A stretch of 59,079 bases of DNA from JBAXTZ01 sp041666525 (GTDB lineage: Bacteria; Bacillota; Negativicutes; JBAXTZ01): NCBI GenBank assembly GCA_041666525.1, contig JBAYGT010000015.1, forward strand, positions 1 to 59,079, written 5' to 3'. How positions within the stretch are numbered: the first letter of the stretch is position 1; each line of letters opens with the position of its first letter. Made by a program: the position numbers and the translations under genes. The notes beneath the pieces are model-generated. The model saw only the letters and a program-made list of their open reading frames with translations, had not been told where the DNA came from and ran no database searches. Positions 27,488 to 36,214 of the stretch are shown here, piece after piece.

Positions 27488-28177
27488 ATGAAAAACATAA
27501 TTCAAACGGAAAAACTGCCCCAGGAAAACGTCCGTGAATACATTTATCGTGTTATTCGCGACAACATTCTGAATTTGACACTACCGCCCGGCGCCAGCAT
27601 CAGTGAGCCGGCAGTAGCCAACATCTTGCATGTCAGCCGGACGCCGGTACGTGAAGCGTTCATCCGGTTGTCCGAAGACAAGTTGCTCTGCATTCAACCG
27701 CAACGCGGCACCACCGTCACACTGCTGGATATTGAGCTGATTAATGAATCCGTGTTCATGCGGGCAACGCTTGAAACTGAAATATTGCGGAGCGCCTGCG
27801 CTGATTTTCCGGCAGCCGCGCTCATGGAGCTCGAAATTAATTTATTTACGCAGAATTCACTGGTAACCAACCAGTTCGATCCGTTGCGCTTTCATCAACT
27901 GGACAACGACTTCCACGCGCTGATTTTCTCCGGCTGCGCCCATAACTACAGTTGGGAATTTTTGAACCGCTTCAATTCGCATCACCGGCGGCTACGAATG
28001 TTCGAGATGAACAACGAGATGTATCTGCTGCTAATTGTTAAACAACATCAACAGATTTTTGACGCGATAAAAAACAAGGATGCCTCCGCTATCGGTGAAA
28101 TCGTCCGCAACCATCTGCTTAACTTTCTGCCCAACCTCGACTTGCTGCGGAAAAAGCAACCGGAATATTTTTTGTAA
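27488..28177 (+). CDS. GntR-family regulator with FCD domain, likely uronate repressor
   Basis: 229 residues. The N-terminal winged helix reads PPGASISEPAVANILHVSRTPVREAFIRL, the standard GntR recognition helix. The C-terminal FCD domain has metal/ligand residues in FHQLDNDFHALIF and a late KQHQQIFDAI histidine. Divergent transcription from uxaC with a palindrome in the shared region indicates control of the uronate operon, as with UxuR/ExuR in enterobacteria. I start at ATG 27488; the codon before it is GTG and the ribosome site is only moderate. Confidence 0.88.
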   Translation: MKNIIQTEKLPQENVREYIYRVIRDNILNLTLPPGASISEPAVANILHVSRTPVREAFIRLSEDKLLCIQPQRGTTVTLLDIELINESVFMRATLETEILRSACADFPAAALMELEINLFTQNSLVTNQFDPLRFHQLDNDFHALIFSGCAHNYSWEFLNRFNSHHRRLRMFEMNNEMYLLLIVKQHQQIFDAIKNKDASAIGEIVRNHLLNFLPNLDLLRKKQPEYFL

Positions 28178-28240
28178 ATAATTGTTGCCCGATTTTCTGT
28201 TAGAAAAGTTGAAAAACCGCTTGTAAGCATCAATCGTTGC

Positions 28241-28265
28241 AGGATTATTTTCCCTGATGTCGAAT
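28241..28265 (+). promoter_or_regulatory. Alternative-sigma-like promoter (AGGA-N16-CGAAT) of the LplA-type lipoprotein
   Basis: AGGA (28241-28244), 16 bp, CGAAT (28261-28265), context GCAGGATTA...TGTCGAATAATA, 32 nt upstream of ATG 28298. Confidence 0.6.
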
Positions 28266-28297
28266 AATAATAATCAACAATCACTTAGGAGGCGGCT

Positions 28298-29782
28298 ATG
28301 TCCAAACGAAAATTATTGGCAATATTCTTGCTGGTTGCACTCAGCGCAACGCTGTTTACCGGCTGCGGCAGTAAATCCGGCGACGAGGATAATCCGGCCG
28401 AAACAGTGGAATTAATCTGGTACACCGGTTTTGATGGCACGAAAACTCCGCAAGACATGGATAAGGTTCTTGCCGAATTAAACAAATACACCAAAGAAAA
28501 AATCAACGCCACAATCGTGATCAAACCGCTTCCGTTCGCTGACTACGAGAAAAAAATGAATCCGGTATTATCCAGTGGCGAGACCTGTGATTTGGTTTTT
28601 ACCTGTTCCTGGACGCTCGATTATCGTAATTATGCCAGTAAAGGCATGTTCTATCCGCTCGATGATTTACTGCCCAAATACGGTGCAAAACTTAACACGG
28701 TCGTACCAAAAGAATTGTGGGATGCCGCCCGTGTTGACGGAAAAATCATCGCGGTACCCAACTACAAGGATATGGTTTATCAGCAGGTTATGCTCTTTAA
28801 CAAGGATTTGGTGGCAAAACTCGGACTGGATTTGTCTAATATCAAGTCCTTTGCGGATCTGTTACCGGTATATGCAATCGCGCACGCGAAAGATCCTAAT
28901 CTATCCTGCTTCGGCTTCCAGCCGGGAACGGCCGTTTCGCTTTATCAAAAATATGATTTCATCAACAGTTTCGGGATGCCGGGCGCAGTCGCACTTACCG
29001 ACAAGGATTGTAAGGTTGTCAATCAGTGGGAAGATCCGGAATTTGTCAATATCTATAAAATCTACCACCAGTTTTACACTAAGGGCTATATTTCCAAAGA
29101 TGCTGCCACTTCACGCAATCAGGGAAACGTTTTCACCAAAGGACAGGCGCTGTCGACTGTAGACGTACTCGTTCCCAACAGCGACGCTGTTTTAAGTGGC
29201 ATTTATGGTTTCCCGGTTCAAACCGTAAAAATCTATGAAAGACCGTCCATGACCACTTATTCCACCACCGGTTCGATGATCGCAATATCGCAGTCATCCC
29301 GGCATCCGGCACGGGCATTGCGGTTTCTGGAACTGCTGAACACCGATCCTTATGTACGCAATCTTGTCACTTACGGCATTGAAGGCGTGCATTATGACAA
29401 AACCAGCCAAACCAGCATTGCTTTTCGTCCTGAACATAAAAATTACGAGATGAATAAGGCCGGTTTCGCACTCGGCAACCGCCTGATTGAATATACTGTA
29501 GATCCAACACCGCACAATTCCAACGAATTATTGAAAGCCTTTAATGACTCCGGTGTGATTTCGCCGATACTAGGCTTTGCCTTTAATCCCGATCCGGTTA
29601 AGAGCGAGTTGTCGGCACTCAAGAATGTAATCGAACAATACGCACAGCCCATATATGTCGGTATGGCTGACACTGAGCCCGCTGTACAAGAATTAACCAT
29701 GCAATTAAAAGCCGCCGGACTTGACAAATTCATGGCTGAAATGCAAAAGCAGGTCGATGCGTGGAAGAAAATGCAGAAATAG
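28298..29782 (+). CDS. Sugar-binding lipoprotein of the LplA/DUF3502 type
   Basis: 494-residue solute-binding protein with lipobox LFTGC (cysteine ~23). The layout (TVELIWYTGFDGTK start, ADYEKKMNPVLSSGETCDLVF, long C-terminal half ending in EMQKQVDAWKKMQK) matches the LplA-type binding proteins that normally partner LplB/YtcP permeases, rather than the MalF/MalG-type ones encoded just downstream. It is separated from those permeases by 68 nt that hold their own sigma-H-like promoter. The LplB/YtcP permeases of this window (3012-4898) lack a binding protein, so this is their plausible partner in trans. Confidence 0.88.
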   Translation: MSKRKLLAIFLLVALSATLFTGCGSKSGDEDNPAETVELIWYTGFDGTKTPQDMDKVLAELNKYTKEKINATIVIKPLPFADYEKKMNPVLSSGETCDLVFTCSWTLDYRNYASKGMFYPLDDLLPKYGAKLNTVVPKELWDAARVDGKIIAVPNYKDMVYQQVMLFNKDLVAKLGLDLSNIKSFADLLPVYAIAHAKDPNLSCFGFQPGTAVSLYQKYDFINSFGMPGAVALTDKDCKVVNQWEDPEFVNIYKIYHQFYTKGYISKDAATSRNQGNVFTKGQALSTVDVLVPNSDAVLSGIYGFPVQTVKIYERPSMTTYSTTGSMIAISQSSRHPARALRFLELLNTDPYVRNLVTYGIEGVHYDKTSQTSIAFRPEHKNYEMNKAGFALGNRLIEYTVDPTPHNSNELLKAFNDSGVISPILGFAFNPDPVKSELSALKNVIEQYAQPIYVGMADTEPAVQELTMQLKAAGLDKFMAEMQKQVDAWKKMQK

Positions 29783-29783
29783 C

Positions 29784-29809
29784 AGGAATGTTTACTTATC
29801 TTGTCGAAT
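29784..29809 (+). promoter_or_regulatory. Alternative-sigma-like promoter (AGGA-N17-CGAAT) of the MalF/MalG-type permeases
   Basis: AGGA (29784-29787) starts right after the lipoprotein stop, then 17 bp and CGAAT (29805-29809), context GCAGGAATG...TGTCGAATAATT, 41 nt before GTG 29851. Confidence 0.6.
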
Positions 29810-29850
29810 AATTACTTTATGAAATAACCGGCACAGAGGAGAGAGACACC

Positions 29851-30714
29851 GTGAAAAAAAAGCATGACATCTATTACTATTTATTCATCGCCCCTTGCGT
29901 ATTGGCGCTCTGTATGGCAGTGTTTGTTCCGTTCATCTTTGGTATCTGGTATTCATTTACCAACTGGAACGGCATCGACACTCCGGCATTTATCGGATTG
30001 ACAAATTACACGCATCTGTTTCATGACAGCCAGTTTTGGCTGTCGCTGTTGTTCACCGCAAAATTTGCCTTAATATCCATCGTTTCAATAAATATTATCG
30101 GCTTAGCACTGGCGCTGGTGGTTACGCAAAAAATCAAAACCAGCAGTTTTCTTCGCACAATATTCTTTATGCCTAATCTGATCGGCGGCTTAATCCTCGG
30201 TTTTATCTGGCAGTTCATCTTTATCAAAGCTTTTGGTGCAGTCGGCGACCTGGTTGGCGCATCAATCCTCAAAGACTGGCTGGCAACGACTGAAACCGGG
30301 TTCTGGGGTTTGGTCATCCTGATGTCCTGGCAAATGGCCGGTTATATTATGATTATTTATATCGCGCATCTCGAAGCGCTGGATTATGAACTACTCGAAG
30401 CAGCAGCTATCGACGGCGCCGGTGTCTGGCAAAAATTGCGCCACATCGTTTTCCCGCTAATCGTACCGGCCTTTACTGTCAGCGTGTTTATGACGCTGTC
30501 CGGCTCGTTTAAATTGTATGACCAAAACTTGTCGCTTACGGCCGGCGGCCCCTACAACTCCACCCAGATGGTGGCAATGAACATCTACAATACCGCTTTT
30601 GGTGAAAATATGATGGCTTATGCACAAAGCAAAGCAATAATTTTCTTCATCATCGTAACGATAATGTCCCTGGTTCAGGTTTATGTCGGTAAGAAACAGG
30701 AGGTCGAAGCATAA
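29851..30714 (+). CDS. Sugar ABC transporter permease, MalF/MsmF type
   Basis: 287 residues, six membrane segments, opening with the usual YYLFIAPCVLALCMAVFVPFIFGIWYSFTNW block. The EAA loop LEALDYELLEAAAIDGAGVWQKLRHI contacts the ATPase. The start is GTG 29851 with GAGGAGAGAG upstream. Its stop overlaps the next start (TAATG). The CUT1 ATPase (MsmK type) is not in the window and must be supplied from elsewhere, as is common in Firmicutes. Confidence 0.92.
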   Translation: MKKKHDIYYYLFIAPCVLALCMAVFVPFIFGIWYSFTNWNGIDTPAFIGLTNYTHLFHDSQFWLSLLFTAKFALISIVSINIIGLALALVVTQKIKTSSFLRTIFFMPNLIGGLILGFIWQFIFIKAFGAVGDLVGASILKDWLATTETGFWGLVILMSWQMAGYIMIIYIAHLEALDYELLEAAAIDGAGVWQKLRHIVFPLIVPAFTVSVFMTLSGSFKLYDQNLSLTAGGPYNSTQMVAMNIYNTAFGENMMAYAQSKAIIFFIIVTIMSLVQVYVGKKQEVEA

Positions 30715-31532
30715 TGCGTAAAGCCGGAATATATATTGTCGAAGCCATCGGCGTTATTCTCGCGTTATTGTGGCTGGCGCCGTTTTACCTGATGTTTGTC
30801 AACGCCTTTAAGACCAAGAAAGACCTTTTTGCCAACACCCTGGATTTACCCAAAACCTTGTTTTTCGACAATTTCACCGTCGCCGCGGACAAGCTGGATA
30901 TCTTGCGGACTTTCGGCAATTCAATTTTGATTACCGTTGTCAGCGTGTGCATCATCGTCTTTTTCTCGGCACTTGCGGCTTACGCATTGCAACGCACCAA
31001 ATCCAAGCTCAGTAATCTTTTGCTGTTTTTATTCATTGCTTCAATGCTGGTACCGTTTCAATCGGTAATGATTCCTCTGGTCGGCTTTTGGGGCAAAATG
31101 GACATGCTCAACCGCGGCGGCATAATAATCATGTATCTCGGTTTTGGCTCAAGTATGTCGATCTTTCTGTTCCACGGCGCACTCGGCGGCATCTCCAAAT
31201 CTCTAGATGAAGCCGCAACCATCGACGGCTGCAACAAATGGCAGACCTTCTGGAAAATTATTTTCCCCTGCATGAAACCGATGTCCGTTACTGTGGCAAT
31301 CCTCAATACTATCTGGATTTGGAACGATTATCTGCTCCCAAGCCTGGTAATCAATCGCCCAGAAACTCAGACCATTCCATTGAAAATGTTTTTCTTCTTT
31401 GGTGAATATACCAAACAGTGGAACCTGGCGCTGGCCGGCTTGACGCTGGCAATCGTACCGGTAATCATTTTCTACTTCTTTGCTCAGAAACAAATTATCC
31501 GCGGGATTACCCAAGGATCGGTTAAGGGTTAA
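30714..31532 (+). CDS. Sugar ABC transporter permease, MalG/MsmG type
   Basis: 272 residues, six membrane segments; EAA loop ISKSLDEAATIDGCNKWQTF. The start overlaps the stop of the upstream permease by one base (TAATG) with CAGGAGG upstream, so the two halves are made together. The likely binding proteins are the 424-425-residue lipoproteins at 9100 and 10452. A strong bidirectional terminator follows. Confidence 0.92.
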   Translation: MRKAGIYIVEAIGVILALLWLAPFYLMFVNAFKTKKDLFANTLDLPKTLFFDNFTVAADKLDILRTFGNSILITVVSVCIIVFFSALAAYALQRTKSKLSNLLLFLFIASMLVPFQSVMIPLVGFWGKMDMLNRGGIIIMYLGFGSSMSIFLFHGALGGISKSLDEAATIDGCNKWQTFWKIIFPCMKPMSVTVAILNTIWIWNDYLLPSLVINRPETQTIPLKMFFFFGEYTKQWNLALAGLTLAIVPVIIFYFFAQKQIIRGITQGSVKG

Positions 31533-31542
31533 AACAATTTAA

Positions 31543-31586
31543 ACAAAACAGCCGCAACGGCAAATGCCGTTGCGGCTGTTTTTGTT
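31543..31586. terminator. Bidirectional terminator between permease and 5'-nucleotidase genes
   Basis: A 16-bp stem (AACAGCCGCAACGGCA, 31547-31562, pairing with 31565-31580) flanked by A-rich and T-rich runs. It ends 3 nt before the convergent nucleotidase stop. Confidence 0.9.
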
Positions 31587-31588
31587 AT

Positions 31589-33130
31589 TTACCCAATCGG
31601 CGTTTCCACCGATGAATTATCTTTTATCAGCATAAACCGTCCATCGCCGATGAAGTCGATCACTTTCTGCTGCTCAATGGTATGCTCGACGATATCACGG
31701 CAAAGGACACCGGTATCGCGGCCATTAATACCGTTTATAACGAATCCGCCCAAGCCGTTCACCATGAAATCGCTGGTAACTACACGGTAGCGTTGATCCA
31801 TGTTGATAGTCAAACCGCTATTAAGCAAGATTTTGTCCACAGCTTTGCCATAGGGTTTGCGGGCATCATAGATTATCGTCATACCACTCCATTGAACGAT
31901 ATTGATACTTGGATTGTTAATACCGAATTCCAGCACACTGGTAACATCCCTGCCATACATATCAATTGTGTACATCGTAATATCAATCGGCATCGCTTCA
32001 TAGAAACTACCATAAGTTATCGCGCCAACCGGCAATTCTTTGCGGATACTGCCCGAGCTAAGCAGACAAATGTCGGCAGTAGCAGCCTCACGCACCGCAT
32101 CGCACAGATATTCGCCAAACACTGTCGGCCTAAGCGGTCCGGGATTGTGCGTCAGCGGTTTTATCGCCGTTCCGATAACCGTGTTACGCAGCACCGCAAT
32201 TTCCGAAAGCGATTGTTTGAGCAGTTTTTGCGATAACACATCCGGTTCCAGCTCGCTCCATGGCGGCGTATTCAGTTGGACGATTTCCCGTTTGGATTGG
32301 ACAATTTTCCGGCTGTCCGTATCAAAAACCAGTTGCAGTTTGGCTACTGCCCGGCCATATTCACCCGCCTGTACGACCGGAATGCCGTTTATCTCGGAAT
32401 TAACGTAGGAATGACTGTGCGCTGTGATAATTGCCGCCACCTTACCATCCGGCAACAAGTCCGCGACATCGCGAAATTCACCACTCAGCTCCGCTTCAGC
32501 CTGCTCGCTGCCCAGATGCGTAAGCAACACAATAACATCCACATTTTGTTTTTGCAGCTGCTCGACGTAATAGGCAGTTGGCATGATTACTCCAGCAAAA
32601 AACAAGCCTTGAACATTTCTCGGGTTGGTTGCCAGCGGCGTCGTCGGTGTGCACAGGCCGATAATACCAATCTTAACGCCCTTGCGTTCGATAATTGTGT
32701 ATGGTTTGAGCGGTTGGAAAATCTTACCGCTGTCAATATCAATAACATTAGCACCTAACCAGGGGAACTTCGAGGCATTGATATTGCGTTGCAAAATTCG
32801 TTGCCCCCAGTCAAACTCATGGTTGCCGACACAAGCGGCAGCAAAACCGATATAATTCATCTGATCGACAACGCTCATCCCCCGCAGCAAGTTAGATTCC
32901 ATACTGCCCTGAAACATATCCCCGGCAGCAAGAATGACTGTGCCATCCGGATTTTGCCTTTTCTCAAAATCAAAATATGCGGCAATTTTGGCAATTCCCG
33001 GATTTTTGCCTTCACCGACCAATGCGCCATGAAAATCATTAACCGCAAAAATATCGATATTCACCTGTTCGGCGCCCGCCGTCACACAATATAACAGAAT
33101 AAAACAAGTGACGAATAATATCCGTTTCAT
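31589..33130 (-). CDS. Exported 5'-nucleotidase / 2',3'-cyclic phosphodiesterase
   Basis: 513 residues: signal peptide (ILFVTCFILLYCVTAGA), calcineurin-like metallophosphatase domain and C-terminal 5'-nucleotidase domain, as in UshA/YfkN. Dimetal motifs are intact: AVNDFHGAL, AAGDMFQGS, VGNHEFDWG, LLTHLGSEQ and ITAHSHSYVN. It would dephosphorylate nucleotides or UDP-sugars in the periplasm. It is monocistronic behind a sigma-H-like promoter that matches those of the sugar-transport genes. ATG 33130 has GGAGGGG upstream. Confidence 0.9.
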   Translation of the reverse strand: MKRILFVTCFILLYCVTAGAEQVNIDIFAVNDFHGALVGEGKNPGIAKIAAYFDFEKRQNPDGTVILAAGDMFQGSMESNLLRGMSVVDQMNYIGFAAACVGNHEFDWGQRILQRNINASKFPWLGANVIDIDSGKIFQPLKPYTIIERKGVKIGIIGLCTPTTPLATNPRNVQGLFFAGVIMPTAYYVEQLQKQNVDVIVLLTHLGSEQAEAELSGEFRDVADLLPDGKVAAIITAHSHSYVNSEINGIPVVQAGEYGRAVAKLQLVFDTDSRKIVQSKREIVQLNTPPWSELEPDVLSQKLLKQSLSEIAVLRNTVIGTAIKPLTHNPGPLRPTVFGEYLCDAVREAATADICLLSSGSIRKELPVGAITYGSFYEAMPIDITMYTIDMYGRDVTSVLEFGINNPSINIVQWSGMTIIYDARKPYGKAVDKILLNSGLTINMDQRYRVVTSDFMVNGLGGFVINGINGRDTGVLCRDIVEHTIEQQKVIDFIGDGRFMLIKDNSSVETPIG

Positions 33131-33159
33131 AGCGCCCCTCCAGGTATTTTGCAGTTATT

Positions 33160-33185
33160 ATTCGCCATTTATTGTCAGTTTTCCT
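33160..33185 (-). promoter_or_regulatory. Alternative-sigma-like promoter (AGGA-N17-CGAAT) of the 5'-nucleotidase gene
   Basis: On the minus strand AGGA (33185-33182), 17 bp, CGAAT (33164-33160), context GCAGGAAAA...TGGCGAATAATA, 29 nt upstream of ATG 33130. Confidence 0.6.
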
Positions 33186-33209
33186 GCACGAGCAGTAAAA
33201 TAATCAGTT

Positions 33210-34408
33210 TCATTGTCTACCCGGATAAATATCGATAATATGCAACTGCTGCGGCACGTTAATCCGTACAGGAAACCATTGGCCGATACCATTGTTGACG
33301 ATAATCGTCGAACCGTCCTCTTGATATTTCCCGGAAATATATTTATATTCATTGCCCAAAAACCGATAGTTGCCCACACTTACCTGTCCGCCATGCGTAT
33401 GCCCAAACAGCAGAATGTCGAACTGATGCGGCTTCACCCAAGTGATAATTTCCGGCGTGTGTGCCAGCAATATCTTCGGTGCATATTCTGATAGTCCGGC
33501 GCAAGTTTTCTGTAAGTACTCTTTTTGACGGACGGGATCAAAAGTATCATCATTATTCAGACTTGCATATTCAATACCCACCAATAACAACGGATGTCCG
33601 CTGTCGCCAATGTCCACAACGGCATTATTCAGGACTTTGACGTGATAATTCAATAATTGTGTTCTGATTTTATTCCAGTTTCCGTCGGTACTGTCACCGT
33701 TGCCATCGACGAAATACAGCCCCTGCGGTAATTTTTCCGCAAGTGTCCCAAGCTGCGCGGCGGCGCCCGGCAACATTGTCATATCATCCACCAAATCGCC
33801 GCAATAAACTGCTATGTCACATTTTTCCGCAACAATTAAAGCACAGACACCGGCTAATTTTTGGACGTTGTCATCAAACCCTAAATGGGCATCAGAAAAA
33901 AATGCTACCCGGATTTTCTTGTCCGCATGCCAGTTATCCAACACAATGCTTTCGTGAACAACCTCATAACTGCCGCAACCGACTAATATAACAACGGTCG
34001 TCAGCAATAACGAAAAAATAACTACCCCGGTGAAAACTGACCCGCTGACCATTTTTTTGTAGTTGAGCAAATGCACGAATTTCCCGAAAACCAGCGCCGC
34101 CAACCAAACCAGCAGTAATATTAACACCGCGAGCGCGCAGCCAATGAACCAGGTCAATCCGACGTAGATCCAGTTCACTGCCAAATCAGCAAACAATTTT
34201 ATCCGTCCGGTCACTTCCGGCAGCAACACCAAAATAAAGAACCCGTCCAGCGCCACAAAAAAAGCGACCAGATAAGTCGGCGGTAAGCGTTCCGCAAAAA
34301 CGCGTTTAGTGCAATCAATGTCAGCATACTGATCAACGGCCAATATTTAATTTGAAACAGCGAACTGTCCACCTGCTGATGTAACTCACCGAACCCTAAA
34401 TCATGCAT
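33210..34408 (-). pseudogene. Membrane-anchored metallophosphoesterase, frameshifted near 34296
   Basis: YkuE-like protein of about 400 residues: several N-terminal membrane segments, then a calcineurin-like phosphoesterase domain. Two frames join: an N-terminal piece from ATG 34408 (FQIKYWPLISMLTLIALNAF) and the main frame continuing FAERLPPTYLVAFF. One extra T in the minus-strand T5 run (34296-34300) would fuse them exactly, so this is a one-base deletion or a sequencing error. If real, translation might restart inside at about 34343. Metal motifs FFSDAHLG, YCGDLVDD, LLAHTPE and LFGHTHGGQ are intact, but the GNH(D/E) motif reads GNGD, losing the usual histidine. It follows the ABC exporter gene by 15 nt. 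Confidence 0.75.
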
Positions 34409-34423
34409 ACACTCGCCACCCTT

Positions 34424-36214
34424 TTACATTATTTCATTGTCCGGGTGCGGATGCGCCAGTTTGTGTAACCGGCTGGTTTTATCCAAAAGCAGTTCATGAT
34501 ACTTGCCGCGTTCAACTATCCTGCCACCAGCCAACACCACAACCAAGTCCGCATTTTCAACAGTAGTCAGCCGGTGCGCGATTACCAGTACTGTCAGTTT
34601 GCCGCGCAACCTGTCCAGTGACTGCTTTATTTTCTGTTCATTTTCGTTATCCAACGCGCTGGTCGCTTCATCCAGCAACAGAAACGCCGGTTTACGCAAC
34701 AAGGCCCGGGCCAGAACAATCCGCTGCCGTTCGCCGCCGGATAATTTGACACCGCGATCGCCGATTATACTATCGATTCCCGCGGACAAGCCATAGACAA
34801 ACTCGCACGCCGCCTGCTGAAGCGCAACAGCGACAGCGTCATCGTTGGCATCCGGCTGCGACCAGAGCAGATTGTTTTTTATCGTGTCGTTTAACAAAAA
34901 TGAGTCTTGCGCAACATAGGCAACACTATTGCGCCAGACCGAAACAAAATCACCCGTCAATTTTTGACCGTCTACCGTAATCTTTCCACTGTCCGGGCAA
35001 TGCAACCCAATCAGCAAATCCGCCAGTGTTGATTTGCCGCTTCCCGATTCGCCGACAATCGCAACTGTAGTGTTGGCCGCAATTGTCAAACTAATATTAT
35101 CGATAACCGGCGTAGCAGGATTATAGGCGAAACTAACCGCGTCAAGCTCGACCGCCTGTTGTATTTTGTCCACCCGGATAGTCGCGCCCGGAGTCGCTTC
35201 ACAGCAACTTTCGGCCTGCAAAATAAATTGGTTGATCACGGCAAAGGACGGCAACATCATAATGACATAATGCAAATTGTTCTGGATGTTGGCAAAGCGT
35301 GGCCACAGTCGCGAAAAAATGTACAACATCAACAGCAAATATTCGCTATTCACCGGCAACAACTTGGCGGCCACCAACAGAAAAACGACAATCAGCAGCG
35401 AACTGCTGAGCTTGGAATACAGCGCGGCATTGCTCTGCGCTGCGTTAAACGCCAGCAACTTCTCATCCACTTCACTGCCCAACTCTGCAAACTGGTCGGC
35501 GAAGCGCTGTTCGTTATTATAAGCTTTTATTTCTTTGACGCCGTTTAAGTATTCCTGGCACTCCGAGTGAAACCGGCGATATACGTTCGATAAATCCCAA
35601 CCGAGGTTTTTCGAACGCCGCACCGTACCAAGACTGCCAAAATACAGAAACACACCGGCAATTGCCGCAATCAGCGTCAGTTGCGGTGAAATAAACAGCG
35701 CCAGTACAATCTGGATTATGACAATAATTACTGCTGACGTTATCTGCGCAAAAAAAACCGTGCCGGTAATAACCCGCGCCACCTCATCCGTCAAATAATG
35801 AGTAATGTCAGATTTGCGGTTATCCAGCCAAAACCGCCAGCGTGCTTGCGTAGCACTACGGAATAACCGATTACTCAGCAGCCGCCCAAAGCCGCGCTGC
35901 AATCTGGCCAAGAGTAATGACTGCTCGCGTTGCAACAGACTTTGTCCGATAATTATCAATGCATAGCAACCCAGTAACGTATAAATGTTCAACGGCAAGC
36001 CAACAATAGCAAATGCCTGCTCCACCTGATGCGTCAAACTGGTTGGCGCCCCCACACCCAACACGGTCAGCAACGGGGCAATTAAAACAATATTTATCCC
36101 CTCAAATACACCAAGCGCGCTCATCATAATAATAAGCGCGCTGAACCTGCGCCGGTCATAGCGGTACAGAGTTTTTGAATATTCAATTAATTCACGTAGT
36201 GTTTGGCTTAGCAT
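34424..36214 (-). CDS. ABC exporter (fused membrane and ATPase domains)
   Basis: 596 residues: six-segment exporter domain (about 1-310) and ATPase (about 345-590) with Walker A GESGSGKST, signature LSGGERQRI, Walker B FLLLDEATSAL and H-loop VIAHRL. It is a half-transporter that must dimerise. It starts immediately after the EFR1 ferredoxin stop and has no good ribosome site of its own (GAGG is 14 nt away), suggesting coupled translation. Substrate unknown; lipid or small-peptide export is typical for such stand-alone homodimers. Confidence 0.9.
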   Translation of the reverse strand: MLSQTLRELIEYSKTLYRYDRRRFSALIIMMSALGVFEGINIVLIAPLLTVLGVGAPTSLTHQVEQAFAIVGLPLNIYTLLGCYALIIIGQSLLQREQSLLLARLQRGFGRLLSNRLFRSATQARWRFWLDNRKSDITHYLTDEVARVITGTVFFAQITSAVIIVIIQIVLALFISPQLTLIAAIAGVFLYFGSLGTVRRSKNLGWDLSNVYRRFHSECQEYLNGVKEIKAYNNEQRFADQFAELGSEVDEKLLAFNAAQSNAALYSKLSSSLLIVVFLLVAAKLLPVNSEYLLLMLYIFSRLWPRFANIQNNLHYVIMMLPSFAVINQFILQAESCCEATPGATIRVDKIQQAVELDAVSFAYNPATPVIDNISLTIAANTTVAIVGESGSGKSTLADLLIGLHCPDSGKITVDGQKLTGDFVSVWRNSVAYVAQDSFLLNDTIKNNLLWSQPDANDDAVAVALQQAACEFVYGLSAGIDSIIGDRGVKLSGGERQRIVLARALLRKPAFLLLDEATSALDNENEQKIKQSLDRLRGKLTVLVIAHRLTTVENADLVVVLAGGRIVERGKYHELLLDKTSRLHKLAHPHPDNEIM

